Assembly: GCA_035461385.1 (NCBI GenBank)
Contig: DATHVI010000063.1
Span: 1 to 15,225 of the forward strand
DNA from: DATHVI01 sp035461385
Lineage (GTDB): Bacteria > Actinomycetota > Thermoleophilia > Solirubrobacterales > 70-9
Reading direction: 5' to 3'
Length of the DNA: 15,225 nucleotides
This document shows positions 8,257 to 15,225 of the stretch, piece after piece. The position numbers and the translations under genes were made by a program. Within the stretch, counting starts at the first letter, position 1; each line of letters begins with the position of its first letter. The notes under the pieces were generated by a model. It worked only from the letters and a program-made list of their open reading frames with translations. It made no database searches and was not told the DNA's origin.

Positions 8257-8526
8257 TCAGCTCCCCGGCTGGCGGTAGTAGGCGGCGTTGACCTCGATGT
8301 AGGAGCGCCACTCCTCGGGGACCGAGTCCTCGGGGAAGATCGCGTCGACCGGGCAGGCCTCGACGCAGGCATCGCAGTCGATGCACTCCTCGGGGTCGAT
8401 GTAGAGCTGCTCGTGGCGGTCGAACTCGGCCTCGTCCTGCGTCGGGTGGATGCAGTCGACCGGGCAGACTTCGACGCAGGAGTGGTCCTTCGTCCCGATG
8501 CACGGCTCGGTGATCACATAGGTCAT
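8257..8526 (-). CDS. Bacterial-type ferredoxin with two clusters (7Fe-like, FdxA family)
   Basis: This 89-aa soluble electron carrier is on the minus strand. Its N-terminal MTYVITEPC is typical of actinobacterial FdxA ferredoxins. The first cluster motif has C9, C17, C21 and C25 (CIGTKDHSCVEVCPVDC). The long gap between C9 and C17 is the arrangement normally binding [3Fe-4S], with C25 serving the other cluster. The second motif, C48/C51/C54/C58 (CIDCDACVEACP), is a standard [4Fe-4S] set. GAGAGGAG lies just upstream of its ATG. It is oriented against the nitrate operon and divergent from the membrane protein that starts at 8570. It may feed electrons to assimilatory or NO-detoxifying enzymes, but no specific partner is visible. 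Confidence 0.93.
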   Translation of the reverse strand: MTYVITEPCIGTKDHSCVEVCPVDCIHPTQDEAEFDRHEQLYIDPEECIDCDACVEACPVDAIFPEDSVPEEWRSYIEVNAAYYRQPGS

Positions 8527-8580
8527 CGGGCGGCTCCTCTCGGATTCGGGCTTGATATACACATCGCGAATGGGCAAAAT
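8527..8580. promoter_or_regulatory. Divergent promoter region between ferredoxin and membrane protein
   Basis: This compact, relatively AT-rich stretch separates two divergent genes by 43 bases. On the plus strand, TTGATA (8552-8557), 17 bases and CAAAAT (8575-8580) form a possible sigma-70-type promoter. Its transcript would start after ATG 8570 and would favour the later in-frame GTG 8654 as start. On the minus strand, TATATC (complement of 8554-8559) could be the ferredoxin -10, but its -35 is poor. TTGAT is also an FNR/CRP-type half-site, but no second half is present. Confidence 0.3.
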
Positions 8581-9847
8581 ACCACACGCTTCCGGCGCCG
8601 CCGCCCGCTCGGGCGCCGACCTCGACTCCGCTCTCGGTCTGCGGCCGACCGACGTGATCGGGGCCTTCTTCCTCGCCGGCCTCGGCTTCATGCTCGCGGG
8701 CGCGATCGCCGCCGCGGCGGGATCGGCGCTCGGGTGGGAGTGGACGCGCTGGCTCGCCCTCCACCTCGTCCTCCTCGGCGGCGTCTCCCAGCTCGTGATC
8801 GGGGCGAGCCAGTTCTTCGCCGGGGCATTCCTCGCCACCGACCCGCCGCCGCGTGCGCTGGTCCGCTTCCAGCTCGGCGCCTGGAACGGCGGGGTGGTGG
8901 TGCTCGCCGCTGCCGTGCCGGCCGGCGCCGAGCCGCTCGCCGATCTCGGCGTCGCACTCCTCCTCAGCGGGCTCGCCGGCCACTGGCTCGGCCTGAGGCG
9001 GATCCGGCGGCGATCGCTCCAGCGGCGCCCGTTCGCCACCCGCTGGTACGCCGCCGGGGCGGGGTTCCTCGCCGTCGGGATCGTCGCCGGGGCGCTGCTG
9101 GTCCGCGGCGAGGTCTGGTCGCACGGGGACCTCCTCGCCGCGCACGTCAGCCTCAACCTCGCCGGCTGGCTCGGAACCGCGATCGTCGGCACGCTTCACA
9201 CCTTCTACCCCTCGCTGGCTCGGACGCGGCTCGCGTACCCGCGGCTCGAGCGCTGGACGTTCGCGCTCTGGGTCGGGGGCGTCGCCGCGCTCGCGCTCGG
9301 CTACGGCCTCGCGCTTGCGGCGGTTGCCGTCGCCGGCTGGGCGAGCCTGGCGCTTGCCGGGCTCCTGCTCGGCGCCAACATCGCCCGCTGCGCGGCCGCC
9401 GCCACGCGGCCGCTGTCGCTCCCAGCCCGCCTGCTCGGCGTCGCCCAGGCGCTGCTCGTCGCCGGCCTCGCGGTCGCGCTGGCGGGAGCGCTGGCGGACG
9501 GCACCGACGCGATCTTCGTCGGGTCGAGCCGGGTCGCCCTCGCGGCCCTGATCCTCGCGGGCTGGGTCGGGTTGACGGTGCTCGGGTCGCTCCTCCACCT
9601 GCTCGCGGTCGTCGTTCGGGTCCGTGACCTCTCGCGCCCCGCGCCGGCCGCGCGACCGCTCGCGGACGCCGGGCTGACGGCGCTTGCGGCGGTCTCGGTC
9701 TGCGCGCTCGCGCTCGCGCAGGGCCCGGCGCCGGAGGCGCTAGCGGGCCCGGCGACCATCGCCCTGGCCGTCGCCTACCTGATGCTCGCGGCGAAGGTCC
9801 TGCGCCTCGCCGGCCGCGTCGCGCTCGATGCCCGGCCGCGGCTCTGA
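8570..9847 (+). CDS. Multi-pass membrane protein, NnrS / haem-copper-oxidase-like
   Basis: The product is 425 aa of almost entirely hydrophobic sequence, with about ten to twelve membrane segments and very Ala/Leu-rich composition. Conserved-looking histidines occur in membrane contexts: H65 (LALHLVLLGG), H185 and H192 (SHGDLLAAHVSLNLAGW), H210 (GTLHTFYP) and H343 (GSLLHLLAV). The pattern AH-x-x-LNL-x-GW followed by GTL-x-T-x-x-P resembles membrane domains that in Actinobacteria stand alone or are fused to copper nitrite reductase-like proteins, and more distantly NnrS. This is recognition from memory, not a search. No cupredoxin domain follows here. The context, next to nar genes, a hemerythrin and a ferredoxin, suggests haem- or copper-linked NO/nitrite physiology. 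ATG 8570 lacks a ribosome binding site; GTG 8654, just before the first helix, is the alternative start. Confidence 0.6.
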   Translation: MGKIPHASGAAARSGADLDSALGLRPTDVIGAFFLAGLGFMLAGAIAAAAGSALGWEWTRWLALHLVLLGGVSQLVIGASQFFAGAFLATDPPPRALVRFQLGAWNGGVVVLAAAVPAGAEPLADLGVALLLSGLAGHWLGLRRIRRRSLQRRPFATRWYAAGAGFLAVGIVAGALLVRGEVWSHGDLLAAHVSLNLAGWLGTAIVGTLHTFYPSLARTRLAYPRLERWTFALWVGGVAALALGYGLALAAVAVAGWASLALAGLLLGANIARCAAAATRPLSLPARLLGVAQALLVAGLAVALAGALADGTDAIFVGSSRVALAALILAGWVGLTVLGSLLHLLAVVVRVRDLSRPAPAARPLADAGLTALAAVSVCALALAQGPAPEALAGPATIALAVAYLMLAAKVLRLAGRVALDARPRL

Positions 9848-9917
9848 TCGGCGGGTCGAACCGGGGGGCGGGCGCGGCGACGCTTTTCACAGCCTCGATG
9901 TGGAAAGCTCGGAGGCG

Positions 9918-10082
9918 ATGGCCACGGCCGCGGCCGACGACCCGCTCAGCGAGCCCAAACGGGCGCGCCTGTACGCCCGGCTCGAACGCCCGAAGCCGCA
10001 CGACGCCGAGCCCGCCGGCTCGATCGCCGAGGTCGCCGGCTCGGGTCGGGGCGCCGGCGAGCTCGAAAGGGGGGATGGCTGA
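9918..10082 (+). CDS. Small hypothetical protein (54 aa)
   Basis: I do not recognise this protein. It would be 54 residues, charged and rich in Ala, Arg, Glu, Pro and Gly, with no membrane segment and no Cys. A central block, LSEPKRARLYARLERPKPHD, could form a short helix. GGAGG at 9911-9915 is only two bases from the ATG, closer than usual; an in-frame GTG at 9900 would have no better site. It begins 70 bases after the membrane protein and its TGA lies inside the putative ATG region of the following broken gene. A chance reading frame in GC-rich DNA is a real possibility. Confidence 0.35.
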   Translation: MATAAADDPLSEPKRARLYARLERPKPHDAEPAGSIAEVAGSGRGAGELERGDG

Positions 10083-10456
10083 TCTCGACGCCCTGGCTCG
10101 GCGTGCTCTACCTGCACCTGCTGGCGATGGCGTTCTTCGCCGGCGGCCAGATCACGCTCGCGGCGGCGATCGTCCCGGTCGAGCGGCGAAACCCCGATCC
10201 GGCGCGGATGCGGGAGATCGCGCGCCGGTTCGGCTACGGCTCGCTCGCCGCGCTCGCGGTCCTCGCCGCCACCCGGCGTCGCGATGGCAACCCGCTTCGA
10301 CCTCTGGGACCGGGCGACGCTCCAGCTCAAGCTCGCGCTCGTCGGGCTGGTGATCGTCCTCACCGTCGTCCACATGCGCCACCCCCGCGCGCACGCGCTC
10401 AGCGCCGCGATATTCGCCGCAACGCTGGCGATCGTCTGGCTCGGGTCTGGATCTGA
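10075..10456 (+). pseudogene. Frameshifted small integral membrane protein
   Basis: Two adjacent frames together spell one coherent membrane protein of about 120 aa. The first part, in the frame of 10079-10273, reads STPWLGVLYLHLLAMAFFAG, then GGQITLAAAIVPVERR and FGYGSLAALAVLAAT. The second, in the frame of 10275 onward, reads GVAMATRFDLWDRATLQLKL, then VIVLTVVHMRHPRAHAL and AAIFAATLAIVWLG. Removing one C from the CCC at 10272-10274 joins them as LAATGVAMATRF, which restores four hydrophobic segments. I recognise the style as that of small CopD/DUF2269-like actinobacterial membrane proteins, but not a function. The start is also unclear: ATG 10075, with AAAGGGGG upstream, is one frame off, and GTG 10103 lacks a ribosome binding site. 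The C-terminus after WLG runs into unrelated sequence; a stop at 10454-10456 lies in the original frame. Several lesions in one short gene favour real decay, though a single sequencing error at CCC is possible. Confidence 0.65.
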
Positions 10457-10647
10457 CCCGTTAGCGGACGACGAGTTTCGTTCGCACCGTTTTTCCGTCG
10501 TGCGAGCGGGTACTAGCAGCCCGCGAACCAAGTCAGGTGGGTTTGATCCAGGAGCGGAGGAAGGTTGTTTGCGCAGTCAGGCACGGGATGCCCCCCGGAC
10601 GGTTCGCTGGAACACGGTAGACGGGGGTCTGACCGGAGGAGTGAGAG
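10457..10647. other. Intergenic region upstream of the exoenzyme gene
   Basis: This stretch of about 190 bases separates the broken membrane gene from the large secreted protein. It has a few T-rich bits (CGTTTTTCCG near 10489-10498) and purine runs such as GGAGGAAGG at 10556-10564, but no promoter or hairpin terminator I can defend. GGAGGA at 10635-10640 is the ribosome binding site of the next gene, 7 bases before its ATG. The change of functional theme across it suggests that a promoter for the downstream pair lies here. Confidence 0.4.
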
Positions 10648-13600
10648 ATGGAGACGCTCATGCGGCGTTCGATCGCGTCGTTCGCGGGCACCCTGGCGGT
10701 CGTCATCGCCGCGGCCTGGATCGTGTTGTTCGCCGGAATGCAGGGCGGGCTCACCGCCACCGCGTCGGCACAGGAGCAGCCGCGCTTCAGCGCCCTGGTG
10801 TTCTCGAAGACCGCCGGGTTTCGCCACGACTCGATCCCTGCTGGGCTGACGGCGATCGAGGAGCTCGCCGCCGAGCACAACTTCAGCGTCGACGCGACCG
10901 AGGACGCGGCGGCGTTCACGGATGAGAACCTCGCCAACTACGACGTCGTCATCTGGCTGCTGACGACCGGCGACGTCCTCGACGACTCGCAGCAGGCCGC
11001 GTTCGAGCGCTACATCCGCGCCGGCGGCGGCTACGCCGGGATCCACTCCGCCTCCGACACCGAATACGACTGGCCTTGGTACGGCGACCTCGTAGGCGCC
11101 TACTTCTCCGGCCACCCGCGAAACCAGGACGCGACGATCAAGGTGTCCGACCGCGTCCATCCGTCGACGGCCCATCTCCCGGCCCGCTGGGATCGCTTCG
11201 ACGAGTGGTACAGCTTCCGCCGCAACCCGCGCGGGGACGTCCACGTGCTGGCGTCGATCGACGAGTCCACCTACGACCCCGAGGCGCATCCGATGGGGCT
11301 CGACCATCCGGTCGCCTGGTGCCAGGCATTCGACGGTGGGCGGTCCTGGTACACGGCGCTCGGCCACACGATCGAGAGCTACTCCGAGTCCGACTTCCGC
11401 CAGCACATCCTCGGCGGGATCGAGACCGCGGCCGGCGTCGTCGCATCCGACTGCGGCGGGACGGTGTGGAACAGCTTCGACAAGGTCCCGCTCGACACCG
11501 GGACCTCGAACCCGTTCGAGCTCGACATCGCCGCGGACGGCCGGGTGTTCTACATCGAGCGCGCCGGCGAGGTTCGGATGATCGATCCGCAGACCAACCA
11601 GACGGTCGTCCTCGGCACCCTTGACGTCTTCCTCCAGCGCGAGGACGGGCTGCTGGGGCTCGCGCTCGACCCGAACTTCGAGACCAATAACTGGATCTAT
11701 CTCTACTACTCGCCGGACGGGACCGAGGAAAAGCAACAGCTCTCACGCTTCACGGTCGACGGCACCACCCTCGACATGTCGAGCGAGCAGGTGCTGCTCG
11801 AGGTCCCCGTCGACCGCGAGGAGTCTGGCCACGCGGCCGGCTCGCTCGAGTTCGGCCCGGACGGCAACCTCTTCCTCTCGACCGGCGACGACACCAACCC
11901 GTTCCAGTCCCAGGGGTATGCGCCGATCGACGAGCGGGTCGGCCGCTTGCCCTTCGACGCCCAGCGAAGCTCCGCCAACACCAACGACCTGCGCGGCAAG
12001 GTGCTGCGCATCACCCCTCAGGCCGACGGCACCTACGCGATCCCCGACGGCAACCTGTTCGCCCCGGGCACCGCACAGACGCGGCCCGAGATCTACGCGA
12101 TGGGCTTCCGCAACCCGTTCCGGTTCGAGCTCGACCCGCAGACGGGCGCGCTGCTGCTCGGCGACTACGGCCCTGACGCAAATGACCCCGACCCCGACCG
12201 CGGTCCCGAGGGCCGGGTCGAGTGGAACTACATCACCCAGCCCGGCAACTACGGCTGGCCCTACTGCCACGGCGGCGCCGCCTACCGCGACTGGGACTTC
12301 GCCACCCTGACCGCGGGCGCGGAGTTCGACTGCCAGAACCTCGTCAACGACTCCCCCAACAACACCGGCCTCGAGCAGCTGCCCCCGGCCGTCCAGCCGG
12401 ACATCTACTACGGCCGGCTCGAGTCGGGGACCAACGCCCCCGAGATGGGCACCGGTGGCGGGCCGATGGGGGGGCCGATGTACCGCTACGACGAGGCGCT
12501 TGACTCCGATGTCAAGTGGCCGCCCTACTACGACGGCGCGGCGCTGTTCTACGAGTGGACCGGGCCTCTCGACGGCTATAGCCGTCCGTTCGACAACGAC
12601 ATCTGGGAGTTCCGCCTCGACGCGGGCCAGGTCTACGAGATCAACCCGGTGCTCAACAACCTCGAGTTCCTGCGCCCGATGGACATGAAGTTTGGGCCCG
12701 ACGGGGCGCTGTACGTGATCGAGTGGGGTACCGGGTTCGGCGGCAACAACGCCGACTCCGGGATCTACCGAATCGAGTACACCGGGGTCGGGACCCGCCC
12801 GGTCGCCAGAGCGAGCGCGGAGCCCACCTCGGGCGCGATACCGCTCGAGGTCTCGTTCTCCAGCGAGGGGTCGGGGCATCCCAGCGGCCTGCCGGTCACG
12901 TATCACTGGGCATTCGGCGACGGCGGCGAATCGACCGATCCGAATCCGACCCACACCTACACCGAGGCCGGCCAGTATGCCGCGCGGCTGACGGTCACGG
13001 CCGAGGACGGCACAACCGCGTCGCGGACTGTCCAGATCACTGCCGGCAATACCGCGCCGGAGGTGACGCTCGAGGCTCCGGTCGACGGCGGGTTCTTCGA
13101 CTTCGGAGATGAGATCGCGTACCGGATCGACGTCACCGACGCCGAGGACGGCTCGACCGCCGGCGGGTCGATCTCGTGTGACGACGTCAGCCTCCAGGTG
13201 TCCCTTGGGCATGCCGGCCACGCTCATCCGTTCGAGGTCCTGTCGGGCTGCGAAGGCGTCGTCCAGACCTCGGCCGACAGCGGCCATCCCGCCGGCGAGG
13301 ATCTCTTCTGGGTCCTCGAGGCGAGCTTCACCGACGCGGGCGGGAATGGCGTCGGATCGCTCACCAGCCGCGATCTGCACATCCTCCAGCCGAAGCGAAA
13401 GGAGGCGCAGCACTACGCGACCCAGAGCGGGATCCAGGTCGAGGCGACGAGCGACCCGCGAGGCGGTCGCCAGAACATCGGTTTCATCGACGACGGCGAC
13501 TACATCTCGTTCGAGCCGATGAGCCTCGAGGGGATCGACGCGATCACCTACCGGTTCGCGTCGAACGGCCTCGGGGGTCGGATCGAGATCCACGCCGGCT

Positions 13601-15033
13601 CGCCCGACGGGCCGCTGGTCTCCGACAGCGGCTACATCGAGCCGACGGGCGGCTGGCAGACGTGGAAGGACGTCACGGTGCCGATCGACGAGTTCCCCGG
13701 CACCCACGAGCTGTTCTTCGTCTTCCGCAACAACCCCGGCGACACCGGTCTGTTCAACCTCAACTACCTCAAGTTCCGAGGCAAGGGCGTGTCGCTGAAC
13801 GCGCGTCCGGAGATCGTCTCGGTGGCGGCGAGCCCGGAGTCGGGCGAGCTGCCGCTCACGGTGACGCTGAGCGCCGACGCGAGCGACCCCGAGGGGGAGG
13901 CGCTGACCTACGAGTGGGACTTCGGCGATGGCTCAACCGGTAGCGGCGCCGAGGTCACGCACACCTACGACGAGTCCGGCGTCTACAGGCCGAGGGTGAC
14001 CGTCACCGACGCCTCGGGAGCCTCGGCCAGCGACTCGACGCGGGTCGAGGCCATCCCGCAGCCGTCGCCGCCGATCGAGTGCGCTGACCCGGGTTCCGAT
14101 CCAGCCCCCGACGACGAGTTCGACGGCGACCGGCTCGACGGCTGCAGATGGGACAGGGTCGTGCGCCCCGACCTCAACCGGTTCCGGGTTGAGGCCGGCC
14201 AGCTCAAGATCGACACCACCCCGACGAATCTCTTCGACCACCACAACAACGCGCCGAACCTGATCCTGCAGTCGTTCCCGGCCGGCGATTGGGTCGTCGA
14301 GACGAAGGTCTCCGGCGAGGTCTGCGAGCAGTGGCAGCAGGGAGGGATCCTGGTCTACGACAGCGACGCGACGTTCCTCAAGTTCGATATCGTCGGTACG
14401 GCCCCTCCCGGCCAGCCGTGCACTCGGAAGATCGAGATGCGGCACGAGATCGACGACATCTTCCAGCCCGCGTTCCCCGAGGTGAACGTCCCCGCGGACA
14501 GCCCGACCACATGGTGGCTGCGGCTCGAGAAGACCGGCTCGACCTTCACCGGCCACTACAGCTACGACGGTGAGACGTTCGCGGCGCTTCCCGAGATCGT
14601 CAACGAGCGACTCGACGGTGCCGCGGTCGGCCTCTACGCGTTCGGGCAGGACCAGACACAGTCGGTGACCGTCGGCTTCGACTACTTCCACGTCCTGTCC
14701 GGCGCGCCGCCGCCGGATGAGATCGGCGTCGAGTTTGAGAGGGTCGGCGGCCGCGTCGTCGCCGGGCGCAGCGCGCAGGTCCGCTTCTGGCTGCTCGATG
14801 CCGACGGGGAGCGGATGACCCGCGACGAGGCCGGGGAGGTGGCCGTGAAGGTGATTAGCCCGGAGGGCGACGAGCGAGACGTGCAGGTCTCGGCGACCTC
14901 GCGGGGCCGCTACGTCGCTACGGTGCCCACCGAGCGCTCACAGCCGGGCGACTACGAGGTCCAAGTGCTCCACGACGGTGTGCACCTGGACAGCCTGACG
15001 CTCACGGCGGAGCCGGCGACGAAGGGGGGGTGA
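10648..15033 (+). CDS. Secreted multidomain protein: ThuA + GSDH propeller + PKD + CBM6-like + PKD + concanavalin-like
   Basis: This is a 1461-aa exported protein. Residues 1-41 are a signal peptide (MRRS, a hydrophobic core, cleavage after ASA). Residues about 46-264 are a ThuA-like glutamine-amidotransferase fold (ALVFSKTAGFRHDSI, YAGIHSASD, ALGHTIESY). Residues about 274-712 are a glucose/sorbosone dehydrogenase-type propeller, normally PQQ-dependent: EDGLLGLALDPNF, SGHAAGSLEFGPDGNLFLS with H395 as the likely catalytic base, NDLRGKVLRI, and MGFRNPFRFE. PKD domains lie at about 717-800 (WAFGDGGES) and 1053-1137 (YEWDFGDGSTG). A CBM6-like sugar-binding module lies at about 919-1047 (IGFIDDGDYISFEP). 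A DUF1349/LamG-like concanavalin fold is at about 1155-1351 (DDEFDGDRLDGCRW), and an Ig-like tail at 1355-1461. It probably binds and oxidises or otherwise processes extracellular sugars. The ATG has GGAGGA 7 bases upstream. ThuA-GSDH-PKD fusions are known; substrate and enzymatic activity are not readable. Confidence 0.88.
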   Translation: METLMRRSIASFAGTLAVVIAAAWIVLFAGMQGGLTATASAQEQPRFSALVFSKTAGFRHDSIPAGLTAIEELAAEHNFSVDATEDAAAFTDENLANYDVVIWLLTTGDVLDDSQQAAFERYIRAGGGYAGIHSASDTEYDWPWYGDLVGAYFSGHPRNQDATIKVSDRVHPSTAHLPARWDRFDEWYSFRRNPRGDVHVLASIDESTYDPEAHPMGLDHPVAWCQAFDGGRSWYTALGHTIESYSESDFRQHILGGIETAAGVVASDCGGTVWNSFDKVPLDTGTSNPFELDIAADGRVFYIERAGEVRMIDPQTNQTVVLGTLDVFLQREDGLLGLALDPNFETNNWIYLYYSPDGTEEKQQLSRFTVDGTTLDMSSEQVLLEVPVDREESGHAAGSLEFGPDGNLFLSTGDDTNPFQSQGYAPIDERVGRLPFDAQRSSANTNDLRGKVLRITPQADGTYAIPDGNLFAPGTAQTRPEIYAMGFRNPFRFELDPQTGALLLGDYGPDANDPDPDRGPEGRVEWNYITQPGNYGWPYCHGGAAYRDWDFATLTAGAEFDCQNLVNDSPNNTGLEQLPPAVQPDIYYGRLESGTNAPEMGTGGGPMGGPMYRYDEALDSDVKWPPYYDGAALFYEWTGPLDGYSRPFDNDIWEFRLDAGQVYEINPVLNNLEFLRPMDMKFGPDGALYVIEWGTGFGGNNADSGIYRIEYTGVGTRPVARASAEPTSGAIPLEVSFSSEGSGHPSGLPVTYHWAFGDGGESTDPNPTHTYTEAGQYAARLTVTAEDGTTASRTVQITAGNTAPEVTLEAPVDGGFFDFGDEIAYRIDVTDAEDGSTAGGSISCDDVSLQVSLGHAGHAHPFEVLSGCEGVVQTSADSGHPAGEDLFWVLEASFTDAGGNGVGSLTSRDLHILQPKRKEAQHYATQSGIQVEATSDPRGGRQNIGFIDDGDYISFEPMSLEGIDAITYRFASNGLGGRIEIHAGSPDGPLVSDSGYIEPTGGWQTWKDVTVPIDEFPGTHELFFVFRNNPGDTGLFNLNYLKFRGKGVSLNARPEIVSVAASPESGELPLTVTLSADASDPEGEALTYEWDFGDGSTGSGAEVTHTYDESGVYRPRVTVTDASGASASDSTRVEAIPQPSPPIECADPGSDPAPDDEFDGDRLDGCRWDRVVRPDLNRFRVEAGQLKIDTTPTNLFDHHNNAPNLILQSFPAGDWVVETKVSGEVCEQWQQGGILVYDSDATFLKFDIVGTAPPGQPCTRKIEMRHEIDDIFQPAFPEVNVPADSPTTWWLRLEKTGSTFTGHYSYDGETFAALPEIVNERLDGAAVGLYAFGQDQTQSVTVGFDYFHVLSGAPPPDEIGVEFERVGGRVVAGRSAQVRFWLLDADGERMTRDEAGEVAVKVISPEGDERDVQVSATSRGRYVATVPTERSQPGDYEVQVLHDGVHLDSLTLTAEPATKGG

Positions 15034-15037
15034 GCTC

Positions 15038-15225
15038 ATGAGCTTGAGACTGAAGACCACCCTGATCCCGGCACTCGTCCTCGCCCTGGTGGCCGGTCTC
15101 GCCGTCGCGGCGACTCGCGCCCAGGCCGAACCGACCGCCGATGCGGGCGCCTCCGACAGGGAGCAGCTGCTGCGCTACGCGGAGGACACCTGGGCCTCGT
15201 TCGAGGCGATGACCGACGACGAGAG
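15038..15225 (+). CDS. Secreted protein, N-terminal 62 residues only (possibly glycosidase-like)
   Basis: The gene starts 4 bases after the stop of the large exoenzyme. AAGGGGGGG (15022-15030) lies 7 bases before the ATG, so the two are likely one transcript. The first 29 residues, MSLRLKTTLIPALVLALVAG and on to RAQA, are a clear signal peptide, with cleavage predicted after AQA. The mature start includes EQLLRYAEDTWASFEAMTDD. Aromatic motifs of the YA-x-DTW-x-SF-x-AMTD kind remind me of the beginning of secreted glucoamylase-like/DUF3131-type proteins, but this is a weak recognition. The rest lies beyond the window. Confidence 0.75.
   Translation, partial: MSLRLKTTLIPALVLALVAGLAVAATRAQAEPTADAGASDREQLLRYAEDTWASFEAMTDDE

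Noticed and set aside
8244..8268. Bidirectional terminator between the hemerythrin and ferredoxin genes
   Set aside because: GGGG and CCCC could pair around a loop, but the stem is only about four pairs, with mismatches and no T-tract on either strand.
8552..8568. FNR/NnrR-type operator (TTGAT...)
   Set aside because: Only the left half-site is present; the expected ATCAA at the correct spacing is missing (ACATC instead).
8240..9598. Minus-strand reading frames opposite the membrane protein, one of which contains the ferredoxin in its tail
   Set aside because: Only the part from 8526 down to 8257 has family signatures and a ribosome binding site; the upstream extension is composition-driven.
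10565..10849. Upstream reading frame starting at TTG 10565 behind GGAGG
   Set aside because: It overlaps the signal-peptide coding region in another frame, gives an Arg/Ser-rich peptide without any motif and looks like a shadow.
12463..12481. Repeat of GGGCCGATG and a seven-G run, possible G-quadruplex
   Set aside because: It codes for GGGPMGGPM inside an intact domain; the repeat is explained by the peptide and no four regular G-tracts are present.
11743..13707. Long minus-strand reading frame of 654 codons opposite the exoenzyme
   Set aside because: It has no recognisable domain, is low-complexity (Arg/Gly/Val/Asp-rich) and is a mirror of the GC-biased codons of the real gene.

Overview
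The window is about 15.2 kb of very GC-rich DNA (roughly 70% by eye, with strong G/C at third codon positions). GTG starts, stop/start overlaps and protein styles resembling actinobacterial homologues suggest a chromosome of an Actinomycetota bacterium. A Thermoleophilia-like lineage is possible, but that class assignment is a weak impression. There is no IS element, phage gene, CRISPR array, tRNA or rRNA that I can support.

Region 1 (1-7788, + strand) is a respiratory nitrate reductase operon: narG (5' end cut by the window), narH, narJ, narI and a NarK-type nitrate/nitrite transporter. The first four genes overlap (TGATG at narG/narH, an 8-nt overlap at narH/narJ, GTGA at narJ/narI). NarG, NarH and NarI carry the metal ligands of the membrane-bound Mo-bisMGD / Fe-S / di-haem b enzyme, NarJ is the maturation chaperone, and NarK brings nitrate in or exports nitrite. 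A 14-bp direct repeat sits at the narI/narK junction.

Region 2 (7800-9847) holds accessory redox genes: a hemerythrin-like di-iron protein directly after narK, a convergent 7Fe/8Fe-type ferredoxin on the minus strand, and a divergent histidine-containing multi-pass membrane protein that resembles the NnrS / haem-copper-oxidase-like membrane domains found near denitrification genes. The context suggests roles in handling NO or O2 and in electron supply during nitrate respiration, but this is inference.

Region 3 (about 9848-10647) contains a possible 54-aa protein and a small membrane-protein gene that appears broken. Its reading frame shifts at a CCC run near 10272-10274, and both its start and its 3' end also look disturbed. 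A stretch of about 190 bases without a gene follows.

Region 4 (10648-15225) is unrelated to nitrate. It encodes a 1461-aa secreted mosaic protein (signal peptide, ThuA-like domain, glucose/sorbosone dehydrogenase-type propeller, PKD, CBM6-like, PKD, concanavalin-like domain, C-terminal Ig-like domain). Four bases downstream is the beginning of another secreted protein that runs off the window. This looks like an extracellular carbohydrate-handling pair.

I do not see an obviously new defence or mobile system. The most unusual items are the mosaic exoenzyme, the decayed membrane gene, the stand-alone NnrS/NirK-associated-type membrane protein beside a divergent ferredoxin, and a possible leaderless promoter for the hemerythrin gene.
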